Notes under the pieces: model-generated
Database searches by the model: none
Told to the model about the DNA's origin: nothing
The model's input: only the letters and a program-made list of their open reading frames with translations
Made by a program: the position numbers and the translations under genes
Assembly (NCBI RefSeq): GCF_964355755.1
Contig: NC_092672.1
Span: 2,418,001-2,482,000 of the forward strand
DNA: 64,000 nucleotides
Reading direction: 5' to 3'
DNA from: Antedon mediterranea
Lineage: Eukaryota > Echinodermata > Crinoidea > Comatulida > Antedonidae
In this document: one piece after another, positions 36,688 to 49,582 of the stretch
Layout: each line of letters begins with the position of its first letter
Numbering within the stretch: the stretch's first letter is position 1

Positions 36688-39600
36688 ATGTCGCAAGGTT
36701 CCACAAGAGGAAAAGAAGAACAAGCTGAGGACTCTTGGAGAGTGAAAACTCTTGAAGAGATTTTAGAAGAAAAGAAAAGGCGCAAAGAAAAAGAAGAATT
36801 AAAAAACATTGAAAAACCAAAACCGATGATGTCACATGATCAAGAAGAAAGGTTATGATAATATAACAATGCTCATTTTGATTAAACTTATTCAGTATCG
36901 CTTTTAACTAGAAATACCAATTAATTAGTTCGAAAATTATTTAAAAAATAGACGAATTTATCAATAAGGTTTACCGCAAATAACGTGCGTTTAGGAGCAA
37001 ACGCACTTGTTGTTTGTACGTACTGTATGTGTCTTGATGTTTGCTCCCAAACCCTTCCCATCAAGCATTGTGGAATGATGTTTCTCCGCGAAATCAATCT
37101 ATTTTCGATAAACCTTATAAATTGAATTAGATAATGACAACCTTTACAATAATTGCAAAGTTTAATTCTTAAGTTGATACATTAACAATGACTTAAATTT
37201 AATTATTTTTTATCCCAGAAATGATGACTTTGACTCGTTGGACATAAAACCACCACAGTTACCAACACACAAAGGGAAAAAATCTCACAAAAAGGACGAC
37301 AGACGAGAAAGACGCAAGACATCTTCACAAGAAAGCAAAAATAAAAGTAATATATTGGGGGCACTATCATTGTCATAATTCTTTCCGAAATAAATAATCC
37401 ATTGCGCTGCCGATACATTTTGACCTGATGATCAAAATATAGGGAATTACTTACAGAAGTAGTGTATTAAATATAGCTTACAGTATTTTTAGTAGTAATA
37501 TATTTTTTTAAAGTAGACTTAAATGACATATGCTCCTATAAGAAGCCATTGTTTATTTTGTAGTCATTGTATTATTTGTCCATAATAATGATAAGAATTT
37601 TAAACAACAAAAGAACAAAAATCTAATTTCCCTTAATAGGTAAACAATCGAGAAACGAGAAAGAAAAATCTTCTTCATCGTCTCAAGAACATTACAAAAG
37701 TCGGAGTAAAGACAGGCGAAATGATCCGTATGAATCAAGGAGTAGTCGCGATATTACCCGTGATACAAGGGAAAGTTACAGCCACGACAGACACGGTCGA
37801 CAGGATTTAAGAGGATACCCTCCACAAGGCCATCGGGAATCAGACAGGTAGGGAAAGTCTTTAAAACCTTCGCTGCCACCACGGCAATAAAGACTCATCA
37901 ACTTTATGTAGATATGAACACTTCAATATAAAAACGAATATAATATCAACCAACACTATATAGTATAACACGAACCAACTAACACTAAGTGTAAACAATG
38001 TCTCTTGATAATACGCAAGGTGGCGCACTGTAACAACAATAATAAAACACGAGGACGTGTGTGATGGCGCTTAAATTTATTTTCCAGAATCTGAATTATG
38101 TACTGCTTATTGTACTATAACGAGAGGCAAGCCATGATTCAACGTTCATTATTTAGAGTCAGTTTTAATTATCCTTTAAAAGAGCATTTGATGTTTCACT
38201 TGATGGTAGTCATTTCACAACAGTTTGCCATTTCTCCAAGTTAAACTTGCTCAAATATGGTAGTGATATGCCCACATTTGGTAATGATATGACATCATGT
38301 TCATATATGGGCACAAAGCTCTCCCTAGTGGGTAGGACTAAGCTTCTTTTGGAACAAATTCACAACACTATATAAATCCAAGATATTAATTATTAATTAA
38401 TTAACAATTTTTTTGTTTGTTTCGTTAATCATTTCCTGAAGTCTTTGTTCTTATGTTGAAACAATGTTTTCGGTTGTTTCAAGTTCTCTCGTAGCAAATA
38501 CTTTTCCACAGCCACATTGGATCAAATTTTCCACCATCTTTCTCAGATTTACATTTTTTATTTACTTTATCCAGAGACCGATGGAGGCAGACATCGTCTG
38601 ATAACTGGGATAGTCGAGGTGGTCACTATGATAGGAACCATCAACGAGGATACAAACACACAGATGAATACAGAAGACATGGCGGACATCGAGAAGGTAC
38701 ATGTTTCCTAAATCGTTCGGTAAATGACCACCACCGTCTTTAAAACAAAAAATTAATGTATTTTGTGTTTATGTCTAGGAGGGTCAAGATCCCAGGAGGA
38801 TGGTAGTGAAAGAAGTTCCAGTGATCGAAGAGATCGCAAACAGAAACATGAAAGAGATCGCAGTCCCCATCACAGACAGGAATATGGTAGGTATTCTGTT
38901 CATGCTGATGATCATAGTATTGTTGTTGAGTATTATGGGATTGTTGAGTATTATGGGATTGTTGAGTAGTATGAGATTTTTGAGTATTATGTGATTGTTG
39001 AGTATTATGGGGTTTTTGAGTATTATGGGATTGTTGAGTATTATGAGGTTTTTGAGTATTATGGGATTGTTGAGTATTATGGGATTGTTGAGTATTATAG
39101 TTGTTGAGTACTATGGGAATGTTGAGTATTATGGGATTGTTGAGTATTATGGGATTGTTGAGTATTATGGGATTGTTGAGTATTATAGTTGTTGAGTACT
39201 ATGGGATTGTTGAGTATTATGGGAATGTTGAGTATTATGGGATTGTTGAGTATTATGGGATTGTTGAGTATTATGGGATTGTTGAGTATTATGGGATTGT
39301 TGAGTATTATGGGATTGTTGAGTATTATGGGATTGTTGAGTATTATAGTTGTTGAGTACTATGGGAATGTTGAGTATTATGGGATTGTTGAGTATTATGG
39401 GATTGTTGAGTATTATGGGATTGTTGAGTATTATGGGATTGTTGAGTATTATAGTTGTTGAGTACTATGGGAATGTTGAGTATTATGGGATTGTTGAGTA
39501 CTATGGGAATGTTGAGTACTATGGGAATGTTGAGTATTATGGGATTGTTGAGTATTATGGGATTGTATGTATTATAATGTTCTCATTGTCAGACAACCAC

Positions 39601-42600
39601 GCCAGCAGCAGGGAGCGTAGGCATAGTGAGGATGAGCCACATGCAAGAATGGAGGTTGATCAAGTCACTGAGGAGGAGGAAGAACAAGATCATCATGAGC
39701 AACATTCAGAAGATGCGGTTGAACATGAGCAGCATTCTGAAGAGGAGGAAGAGCAACAATCATCTGGGTAATTTGTTTTTTAATAAATCCTTGATCTAAG
39801 GAGAATCTTAATATACTTATTTTAGATTGTGTTTAATGTATAGTTTATAAAACCTTTAATTGCTGCAGTAACTGCAGTACAATGATTTTTCAGTCACGAC
39901 TCTATCGCTCACTATGTCGGTCAGTTGGTCGGTCAGTAACACTAACTCAAACACAGGACTGGGCCAGCCATGTACATGTTAATGTTAATTTCAACCTCAT
40001 CTTATCACACATAAACCATGATCTTAATTGCTGCAGTAACTGCAGTATCATGATATTTTAATAATTTTTTTAGGAAAGAGTCAGGTGAAGAATCAGGAGG
40101 AAGTGAGAGTGATTCTGATGAATCTGAAGAAGACTCTGATGAAGAAGAGAGTGATGAGGAGGGGGAGGAAGAAGAGGAGGAGGAGTCAGGCACAGAGGAA
40201 TCTGAATCAGAATCCGCTTCAAGTTCAGAGTCTGGTGAGCTTCAATTCTTTGATTATATACAAGGTTTTGTCTAGTCATGTTAAAGATGTATTATCCCCC
40301 TAAAAAAATAATTCTTAAAAAAAATTGTTTTTGAATATGCTATTTTATTGTCACATAATAGTTATCCATTTTGAATATAATTATTAATAATGTTCTAAAT
40401 TTCTTTAGAAGAAGGAAGCGGGAGCGAGCACAGTGAGAACGCTGAAGTAGTAGCTGACAAGGATAAAAGTGAGAAATCTTCTAAACCCTCAAAAGGTTAT
40501 TTTTTAATATATTAACATTTTTGATAAAATAAAATCTATGATATAGCGATCTCACCACATGTTATAGGGAAATAAAAATTTTGATTTTGAATATTATATT
40601 TCAATATAGATTATAAAGGTATCCAATAAAAATGTTATGTTAACAGGTGTTACACAAAATTGTTTAGATTATAGATAGACGATTATTAGTCATGACTTAC
40701 ATTTTTGGTTGTTATTAAGTAATTACTGTATAACATTTTTTGGGGGTATTTTTTTTTTTTATGAAAGCAGTTTGGAGTAATAATTCAAAGAAAACCACTT
40801 CAAACTCTTTCCTCTTATTCCAACATCTCTCCACAACAATCTTATAAATAAATTTACACCAGTATTATATATTTTTTTAATAGGGGCCAAATCTAAATTT
40901 GAACAAGATTCCTCTCCTGAGCCCCAGATCATTCAACCGGAAAGCACTCCACCGGGAAATTATCTTCCAGACTCTCCTCCAGTGTCTCCGGTTGAACTGA
41001 AACCGGAGCTACCCACATACTTACCCGCGATCTCAGGTTGCAGGAGTGTCGAGGAATTTACGTGTTTGAATCGCATTGAAGAGGGAACTTACGGTGTTGT
41101 GTATAGAGCCAAAGACAAGAAACTGGGTTAGTGTCGCTGTCGCTCTGTCCACACTATCAAACTTTATGTAACAAAATATGTGATATGCCCATATATGGAC
41201 ACGATGATGTCATATCACTACCATATTTAGGCATATCACTACCATATTTGGGCATATCACACTTTTTTTGTCAAACTACTTTGAACATGTAGACAGAGAT
41301 TTAGATGAGCTGATTTCATAATTTCGATGGTGTAAATAGCCTTTAAGAGTTCTTGGACGTAAAGCTCTGTCTACACTATTAAACTAGTTTGACAAAAAAG
41401 AGTGTGAGGTGCCCAAATATGGTAGTGATATGCATGGTAGTGATATGTTTATCACATTTTTGTCGCATAAAATTTGATAGTGTATCAGAGCTTTAGGCCT
41501 ATCTGCTGATGAGTTTTTTAGCACTCCCACCAGAGTAACTACATAAAATATCTTACAGTAGTTTTAACTTTCATTCATTAACATCATTTATTTTTTGTTT
41601 AGATGAAGTTGTAGCTTTAAAGAGATTAAAAATGGAGAAAGAAAAAGAAGGATTTCCAATAACATCTTTACGAGAAATTAACACATTACTGAAATCTCAG
41701 CATATGAATATAGTAACAGTTAGGGTAAGTTAATTAGTTACTAAATATTATTAGTTTCACTGTGTCTGGTTTATCAGTTTTTTAATTTCATTTGTGGCAC
41801 TCTCACAAAAGAAACCAACCAAACCAGTAAACTTTGCATCATAAACATTTATTATTATGATTTTTGTAGGAAATTGTTGTTGGAAGTAACATGGATAAGA
41901 TATACATTGTGATGGACTATGTAGAACATGATTTGAAGACATTGATGGAGACAATGAAGCAACCATTTACTCAGGGTAAGAAAACATTTGATGTGGGTAA
42001 AAAGCTTTTTGTTGTTAATTACAAACTGAATACCATATTTATTCGAATAAACTCTCCACTTTGAATAAACTTCTCCCTCGAATAAACACCCCCCATAGAA
42101 CATCATTTTAAATAAACGCCCCCTCAAATAAATGCACCGCCACATGCATGTATACACAATATTGTAAAACAACAGATTTCTATTTGTAGTAGAATTCATT
42201 GATTGACAAAACAAAGCATTTTGATACAGTTTTTACTTTATTTTATAACTTCTTGATATTAATTGTGTTGTATTTTTTCATATCTAGGGGTATTTATTTG
42301 ATTATATGTATATTACCATAATACACTCAAAAAAAGTAAATGCCTCCCCCGAATAAACGCTTCCCTAAAACTTGAATTCTAATAAATACGGTGAATAATA
42401 TTGTACATAATTCAGGTAATATTTCTTTTTTAAATTACACACGCACAGATTGTAAAAATAAAGCAGGATTGAGATGGAGGTTTGGAGGAGAATTTTGTGA
42501 TAATAATATTTAAAAAATAGGATTATCCCCAATCAATCGCCTTGATTACAATTGTTATACCTTCAGAAAATAAGATTTGCATTTTGTTCTTTTTTTAGGT

Positions 42601-45600
42601 GAAAGCAAATGTTTACTGAAGCAATTACTTGACGGAGTCCATCATCTCCATGACAACTGGATACTGCACCGTGACCTCAAGACGTCTAACCTTTTACTCA
42701 GTCATAAGGGAATCCTTAAGATCGGTGACTTTGGTTTAGCGAGGGAGTACGGGTCACCCCTGAAGCCTTACACACCCATTGTTGTTACTCTGTGGTATAG
42801 AGCTCCAGAACTCTTACTAGGAATTAAGGTAAACCATGCTGTTACTAATGTTATTGTTTTCTTGTCTTTATTATTATTATCATCATTTTCCTATACTGTG
42901 TAGAACCTCACTTGAGTATAGTCACACATTTTTTGGCTCCTTTTCACATATTGTACTGTTAATGTATGATGTGAATGAAGTTGAAAGTAAAGGCAGCTGG
43001 GCTTCCTAATTTTCATTAAATTTTGTGTTGCACACGTTTCATATTATTATTATTATTATTGCATTACATTTTTTCTTATCTTTTTTTTAGATAGTAATTT
43101 CTAATTTATGTCAACATCTATCAATTACAGTTTCTTATAATGTATCAAATATATATAATATATCTAAATATTATATAAATACAAGAGCCTACTTCACACT
43201 AATAAAATATGGAAATTTATGATTGGGGAGGAAGAAAAGATGTGATGCTGTCCACTTGAGAGGTTCTCTAACTAAATATAAAATAATTACTTACTCTTTT
43301 GCATATTGTTTTTGAAGGAATATGCCTGTCCAATTGATATGTGGTCAGTAGGTTGTATATTCGCTGAGTTTCTCACAATGAAGCCATTGTTTCCTGGCAA
43401 ATCAGAAGTGGATCAATTAAACAGGATATTTAAGGTACAGTAAAAGGTTTTTATTGTTGTACATTTGAATCCTTTCTTCAAATTTTTACAGTTGTTCCAA
43501 AGATTAGTAATGATAATAATATTTATTCGGCAAAGTTCTTAAAAAGTACAATTTACATTTCATCTTGCCAGGAGTAAGTAATAGCAAAGAAAATATATCA
43601 CAAGAATGAGTATTCCGCGATTTTTGCATGAGAAATTTGTAACAGAGAGCTCCAGTGAGTGATGCCCGCCCTCATAAGGGCGGATGTATACATACTAAAT
43701 AAGACTTGATTTAATAGATATTATACATGTCACATTAAATAGAATTATGATAATAGTTTTTGCAATTGTAAACTATTTTATAATACATATTTATTAACAA
43801 ACTAGTGTACATTCAATTTTACATACAATTATTTACTAACATGCTAAGTTAGTTCACAAAAAAGGCCTAACACAGCAACACCAAAAATCATGAATCGTTA
43901 CTCAGCACGGCCTATTCTTTACCATTGCCGTGTACTACTCTACGCCCGGTAAATTAAGTATTGTTTTTATGATATAAATTAGTATAAAATACATGTTATT
44001 AATAGGACAAAATGTTAAATGTCATTAACATTTATTTGTTTTACCAGAAAGAAGTTAAATATAGGAATATTATTAAACTATCCTTTGTGAAAACGCGTAA
44101 ACACCAACACGCCCGGTCACGCTATCGTAGCGCCCGGTTGATAAAGCAAACTGTTTATACGGCAGTTTTTACTAAATAAATTGCAGAAAACGAACAATTA
44201 AATATCCAAATAGTATTTAACATGATGTTGGCATGTAGTTGATAACATTTTTTATCATGAAAATACTACCGGTGGTCTAGCCTTTGATTATTGAAACCGT
44301 CACAAAAAGTTGTATACATCCCAGATACATCCACACTTATGGCGGCGCCCTACCACATGGACAATATTACTGTTACAGGGAAAATCGCGGATTACTCATT
44401 CTTGTGATATATATTCTTTGGTAATAGGCATGAGCCCAAACAGAAAACTGCTCTTACTCCATCATTATTATACAATACAAAAATAAGTAGTACAAAATAA
44501 TTAAAAACGAAACAAAGTTATAATGAAATGAAATACACCAATTAAGAATAAGCTGCATTAAATAAACAATATAAATAATTTAATATTTTGAGATAAAATG
44601 TTTGGTGTGTTAGGCTTTAAAGTCTGAAATTGTAGCACATTGTTTAATTTCATTGGGAAGTTGTTCCCATAATCTAGGAAAAATAACAAACGATGAATTT
44701 AAAAATGTATTGGTCTTGGCCTTCCAATATATTAACGCCCTTCACACCTCTCTCACTTGATCTGACAAACTCATTGCAGAATAAATAATTCCAAGTAATT
44801 TAAAAACCAGGTTTATTTTTAATTTCCTCACTAAGCCTTCAACAATGTTCCAAATTAAATTTTGCAAAGGAGATTATTTTAACAACAATTTTTTAATTTG
44901 AAATAAAAAAAAAAATATTTTAACATTTTAAACATTTTTATTTTATTTTGTAGGAACTTGGAACACCAAGTGAAAAGATTTGGCCTGGGTACAACGAACT
45001 GCCAGCGGTCAAGAAAATGACCTTTGCTGACCACCCTTATAACAACCTTCGCAGTAGGTTTGGTACTTACTTAACAGATGTTGGCTTTGAACTCATGAAC
45101 AAGTTAGTGTACTTTATTTGTGTCTTGTTAATAGAACCAATGTAAAATCAATAAAAAAAATGAAATGACAAAAAAAGATTGAAGTTTGGAACCATTCTCC
45201 AAAACAAATGAGTAAAGTTAACAACTATACAAAGCACCAAATGGTGACAGGAAATGCTTAAGCATGTATCTCAACATGCTTTTTAAATAGTTTAAATAAA
45301 GTACAATATATTTTTCTTGTTTCAGATTCCTCACCTACAATCCTGGTAGACGGATAACAGCTGACGAGGCAAAGAAACACGAGTATTTTAGGGAAAGACC
45401 GTTGCCAATTGATCCTTCCATGTTCCCCACATGGCCGGCGAAGAGTGAGATGGCAAGGGTTAAGAAGAGCAGTCCAAAAGCACCAGAGGGTGGCCAGCAG
45501 TACAAAAACCTTGTGAGTATGAATTCAGATAGTTACTAAATAAGAAATTAGTGAGAAAGTAATCAAGTTTGAGACTTGTTATTAGTTTCTATGTTTCTTG

Positions 45601-46278
45601 AATAACTGGTACAACATTTTGAAATTGGTGCTTGTCAGTTTGAATAGCAGTTAAAGTATGAATAGCAGTTAAAGTTTGAATAGCAGTTACAGTATAAATA
45701 GTAGTTACAGCACATACTGTACATAAATATAAAAGAGAATACATTTTTTCTAAATGAAATTAAATTATAAAAATAGAAATTGATTTTTAGTATGTGCTTA
45801 ATTTCTCTTTTAAAAAATTGTTTAATCAATTTTAATGTTAATATTAGTATAATTTAACTTATTCAATATAAATAAATAGATATCAATTTTAATGTTAATA
45901 TTAGTATAATTTAACTTATTCAATGTAAGTCACACAAGTCACAAGTCACAAATCAGTTTATTTGATCCAAAAGAAAAAAAAAAAAAAATACAAAGCAAAA
46001 AATATACAAAAGGACCAGGGAGACTTCCATTAAGGCCAAAAGCCGCATGCATGGAAGCCACCCGTAAATAAATAGATATCAACCTATGGGTGCTTTCGAG
46101 TCCTTAATATGCTAAAGTATATATATTTATTTGGAATTTTTAAAGGTTTTGCGTTCACTTTTATGTGATTAAATTGTTTTGTTGCTTATAGGATGATGAT
46201 GAAGCAGAGGAAGGATTCCGATTGACTCTTGCATCTCAAGGTGCTGCACAAGGCTTAGGGTTCAGTCTCAAATTCTGA
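36688..46278 (+). CDS. CDK11: Cyclin-dependent kinase 11 (PITSLRE kinase), 797 aa, 16 coding exons
   Basis: Ser/Thr kinase that, with L-type cyclins, acts in transcription and pre-mRNA splicing; a shorter isoform acts in mitosis (known for the family). Exons: 36688-36851, 37219-37346, 37640-37847, 38575-38696, 38779-38886, 39593-39767, 40074-40234, 40409-40495, 40884-41126, 41603-41724, 41870-41975, 42599-42828, 43318-43434, 44954-45102, 45326-45512 and 46192-46278. All phases agree; human CDK11 is ~795 aa. The N-terminus [19 protein letters not shown] is the family signature. RS/RD-rich and long acidic Glu/Ser tracts follow (residues ~100-385). Kinase: Gly loop EEGTYGVVY ~450, VALK Lys 472, PITSLRE 484-490, HRD 565-567, DFG 585-587, YRAPE ~608-612. 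The C-terminus GLGFSLKF is conserved. Introns hold an 18-bp minisatellite and several MITEs. Confidence 0.95.
38245..38340. mobile_element. Fragment of the GCTCTGTCTACAC MITE family in CDK11 intron 3
   Basis: Contains CAAATATGGTAGTGATATGCC, GACATCATGTTCATATATGG and CAAAGCTCT, all found in the full copies at 33572, 41360 and 49322, but without intact termini. Confidence 0.5.
38918..39568. repeat. 18-bp minisatellite (~36 copies) in CDK11 intron 5
   Basis: The unit GATTGTTGAGTATTATGG repeats in near-perfect 18-bp steps between the donor after 38886 and the acceptor before 39593. There are variants (GTTTTTGAG, GAATGTTGAG, and a shortened ATAGTTGTTGAGTAC unit recurring about every 100 bp, giving a higher-order pattern). 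Because 18 is divisible by 3, long open frames (LLSIMG or VEYYGI repeats) arise in both orientations of reading. They lie inside an intron whose flanking exons are conserved CDK11 sequence, so I do not call them coding. Confidence 0.9.
41137..41302. mobile_element. GCTCTGTCTACAC-type MITE (copy b) in CDK11 intron 9
   Basis: Degenerate left end GCTCTGTCCACACTATCAAA and right end ACATGTAGACAGAGATTTAG. The interior has two GGCATATCACTACCATATTT units. Same family as 33572 and 49322. Confidence 0.7.
41360..41495. mobile_element. GCTCTGTCTACAC-type MITE (copy c) in CDK11 intron 9
   Basis: TAAAGCTCTGTCTACACTAT at the left and TTTGATAGTGTATCAGAGCTTTA at the right form the TIRs, with TA at both outer ends. 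The interior carries GTGCCCAAATATGGTAGTGA. It lies 58 bp from copy b in the same intron. Confidence 0.8.
42027..42395. mobile_element. MITE with AATAAATACGGT ends in CDK11 intron 11
   Basis: Starts near ATACCATATTTATTCGAATA and ends TTCTAATAAATACGGTG, an imperfect inverted repeat. Inside are repeated CGAATAAAC / AATAAACGCC(C) units on both halves, as in a common foldback-type repeat of marine invertebrates (my recollection, not a database result). No coding frame. Confidence 0.6.
43505..44530. mobile_element. Nested repeats in CDK11 intron 13: retroelement tail with a TIR element inside
   Basis: An inner element 43585-44421 starts CAAAGAAAATATATCACAAG and ends with the inverse, sharing ~40 bp including GAATGAGTA(A/T)TCCGCGATTTT. 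GTAATAG flanks both sides. CAAAG ends with a 7-8-bp duplication fit hAT-like non-autonomous elements. The host DNA reads ATAATATTTATTCGG...GGAGTAAGTAATAG | GCATGAGCCCAAACAG, resembling 10540-10620, i.e. an older non-LTR retroelement piece split by the insertion. No frames are visible. Confidence 0.7.
45940..46080. mobile_element. Probable retroelement 3' tail in CDK11 intron 15
   Basis: A CAAGTCACAAGTCACAAATC run, TTTATTTGATCC, an A-rich run of ~17 and a GGGAGACTTCCATTAAGGCC stretch resemble the inverted 3' part of a LINE or SINE. It is preceded by a direct repeat of ~41 bp (TCAATTTTAATGTTAATATT... at 45828 and 45884). Confidence 0.4.
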
Positions 46279-47310
46279 CATGACAAGAATCAATAGAGGC
46301 TTTTAAGACAAACTAATTTTACTACCAGATGCGAGAATTACAGTTCACTCTCAAATTGTGCATCTGAAAAGACTAAACAGATTGACTCCTGAATTGCAAG
46401 GTGCTTAAAAGGTCTTAGAGTTCAGACTCAAATTCTGAAATCCCAGAAGAATCAATAGATGTATTCTTTAAGATATACTAATTGTACATGTACTACCTGA
46501 TACGAGGATTAGGGTTTATATACTGCATCTGACATCTTAAAAAACTTGGTAGATGCCTAATCAGATTTACTCTTGCATCTGAAGGTACTGCACAAGTCTT
46601 AAGATTCAGACTCAAATGCTGACATCCTAGAAGACTTGGTAGATGCTGTTAAGAAATACAGATGTTGCTTAATAAAGTAGCATACAGCAACAAAACTGAA
46701 CAATTCCAGTTCTATTAAATGCTTGTATACAGTAACAATGTACGTAAATGGATATACAATATAAACATATATGAGCACTGTATATTTTTCAAAGAAAATG
46801 TATATTCCATGTTGATACAGTGTAAACATATACAAAAGTAATAATTAAGCTGATAGAATGATGGTAGGACAATAGTAAATTATTACTGTACATGCTATTT
46901 AGACCCTGTTGTACCAAATAAATATTATGTACTGTAATTCATACCCCATGTGCTATAGTGTGCAGAGTAGTGTTTATTAATTTATAGATATTAAATTCTA
47001 CTTGGCTGTTTCCTTAAAAAGGACGTAAACAGATGTATTGAGTTGCTCTGAAATAATCGAAAAAAACTTGCACCAAAATGCTTTGTTATGAAGAAATTAC
47101 TTTAACAAATGGTAAACAAAGGTTGTTTTTAGTCTTTAAAAGCAACAATTACATATTCAGTACCTGCATTATTTACCATAATAATAATGCTTATACTACA
47201 CTGCAGTAAAATTTAAAAGAACTTTTTTTTTACCCTATTAAGATATTTTTAGACTTCTTATATAGAATTGTAAATACTAGACACAAGATGAAATAAAAAC
47301 ATTTTCTATA
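46279..47310 (+). other. CDK11 3' UTR with two decayed copies of the last coding exon
   Basis: After the stop at 46276-46278, sequence like the final exon recurs at ~46382-46465 (ATTGACTCCTGAATTGCAAG...TTCAGACTCAAATTCTGA) and ~46565-46650 (TTTACTCTTGCATCTGAAGG...TTCAGACTCAAATGCTGA). The copies are 161 and 183 bp apart and include the segment encoding [18 protein letters not shown], now with frame breaks. Candidate polyadenylation signals are CAAATAAAT at ~46917 and GAAATAAAAAC at ~47291. Confidence 0.75.
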
Positions 47311-48830
47311 ATTATCTATAGTTTCTGTTGTGTTTACATGATGCATTTTTAATCCGGTTCACAACAGAAGGTTGGAGGTTGGAGCTAAGGAAATTATGAA
47401 CTATTAATCTGCGCATGCGTTTAAGGCCTTTTTATTCGCAGTAAAAAGCAGACGATATGTAGCGTGACGTCATTTTAAAAACTTTTTTCCCAATGAAAAT
47501 CACGGAAGAACGACGCAGTGTATGTTTCAATATTATTTTGCGTGTTTTTTACTATTGTTTTCAAAGAATTGTACCACTTTTTTGTGGTCGTGAAGACTTT
47601 ATGTAAAAATAGAATAGACGATTTGTGAACATAAATTGCATAGGCCTGAGTAGGCTACCAATGACTTCAGGCCTAGTAAGTCTAGCTTGACCAGGATGGT
47701 GGTGCTGTTTTTAAGACTGAACACAGCCTCAGAGAACTTACTCAAAGACGTTGTGGGCCTAGCCAGACGGTGGTTCACAAAGTCTGACTTTCAATTTCCA
47801 TGTACTGTAATTGCTTTTTGAAACACATTTACTTTGTACTTTGTACACATTTATACTTTCTGTCCTGATAACTTCACCTATGAAACATCTTTTTCTTATA
47901 GATACTTATTTTATGTGTTTAGATTAAGTATATACATAAGCCCAAGTGGCTAGACATGATAGATAGAATTGCTTGAAATTAATCTGATTAGCAAACACAT
48001 TTCTTGAAAAGTTAGATCTAAAAAGATCTAACAATTAAACCAAAGATAAACAAACACTTTCAATTTCTAGTTTTATTGTTCTTTAAACATTGTAAAACCA
48101 AATAATATAATACTAAATTAAACACTTCTGGACTAAACACATGGTGTCAACTTTACATAAAAATAAACAGGTAACGTTGAGCTTGCTTGCTCAGTCTGGT
48201 TTTAAGATCAAAATTATGGAGGATGGCAAACAATTTGAGATTTTGAGAAGGTTTCGGAATTCTTGAGTTTGATTTTTTTTCACATATACTTTGGTAATAC
48301 TGTAATACTCAAATGTTCTAAACTTAAATTTTATTTTAAACAACTGTAAAGCTTTCTTGACAAAAAAAACACAAATGTAACTTTAGCAATCAAAACTTGC
48401 TTAACTTTTATTTTAAGTTCAACTTAATCAATCAGTTTAAACTAAAAACAACTGTGTAAATTGTAATAGTGTATATAAAGGTCAAATTTAAATTAAAAAT
48501 GCTATAAAACTATAAGTGATTGAAATTTACTTAAATTTGTATAAACTACATAATTATGCTATACACAGTATAGCTTTAATCTGTGAACAACAAAAACACA
48601 ATTTTTTTTAATCACTAATTTTCAAATGTTCAAAGTTCAAATGCTCCACCATATCCTACAGTATCAAAATAAATGGAATTGAATTGTGTGAGAAAGACAA
48701 ACACCGTAAAAACATTATCATATAAATACAAAGTAAAATAAAAAATGTAACAATACTATTATAACAATATACTGCTACAGTAGTGAAATGATTTGGTTTA
48801 TAAATACTGAATCCAATTTTAAGCCCATCC
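47311..48830. other. Intergenic, no gene seen
   Basis: AT-rich with no convincing frame. 47400-47530 has CpG-bearing motifs (GCGCATGCG, GTGACGTCA) that could be promoter-like, but no transcript start or exon follows that I can support. Confidence 0.4.
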
Positions 48831-48832
48831 TA

Positions 48833-49040
48833 ATGTATAAGCCCACCTAATGTACAAGCCCACCTAATGTACAAGCCCACCTAATGTACAAGCCCACCTA
48901 ATGTACAAGCCCACCTAATGTACAAGCCCATCCTAATGTACAAGCCCACCCTAATGTACAAGCCCACCTAATGTATAAGCCCATCCTAATGTACAAGCCC
49001 ACCTAATGTATAAGCCCATCCTAATGTACAAGCCCACCCT
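48833..49040. repeat. 17-bp minisatellite (CAAGCCCACCTAATGTA), ~12 copies
   Basis: Units of 17 bp with an 18-bp variant (CCCATCCTAATGTA) alternate from 48833 to ~49040. No coding meaning. Confidence 0.9.
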
Positions 49041-49321
49041 AAAGTTGGAGTATATATTTATGTAAATACAGTATATATGGGCATAGTATAATATATTTTT
49101 ACTGTAAATGTATTACACTACAGTATGGATTGTAATAGTTTATTACTGTAGGCTAATAAATGTTTTTGTCAACATTCTCATTTCACGATAGAACTTCACA
49201 ATTTGTACATATCCCAGACCATATTTCATTTTAACAACCTAATATGTTAAACATCTACTGATAAATAGAAGTTACTGAACAACCTTAATTAACGCTAATT
49301 TAGATTTTCTACTCGCACGTC

Positions 49322-49582
49322 TAAAGCTCTGTCTACACTATCAAACTGTATATTATGACGTCAAAAATGTGCCCATATATGGACATGATGATGTCATATC
49401 ACTACCATATTTGAGCATATCACTACCATATTTGAGCATATCACTACCATATTTGAGCATATCACTACCATATTTGAGCATATCACTACCATATTTGAGC
49501 ATATCACTACCATATTTGAGCATATCACTACCATATTTGGGCATGTAACACTTTTTTGTCAAACCAGTTTGATAGTGTAAAC
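49322..49582. mobile_element. GCTCTGTCTACAC-type MITE (copy d) with internal 21-bp array
   Basis: Left TAAAGCTCTGTCTACACTAT and right TTTGATAGTGTAAACTCTTC TIRs. The interior unit CATATCACTACCATATTTGA is expanded to about eight tandem copies, where other family members have one or two. Reading frames across it are a repeat artefact. Confidence 0.85.

Noticed and set aside
38763-39771. Series of overlapping frames with VEYYGI / LLSIMG repeats
   Set aside because: They are produced by an 18-bp repeat within a CDK11 intron; only the terminal parts are exons.
42577-42903. 108-codon frame as a separate small kinase
   Set aside because: It is CDK11 exon 12 (42599-42828) read through into its introns.
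49353-49562. Frame encoding repeated MLKYGSD
   Set aside because: It is an artefact of a 21-bp repeat inside a MITE.
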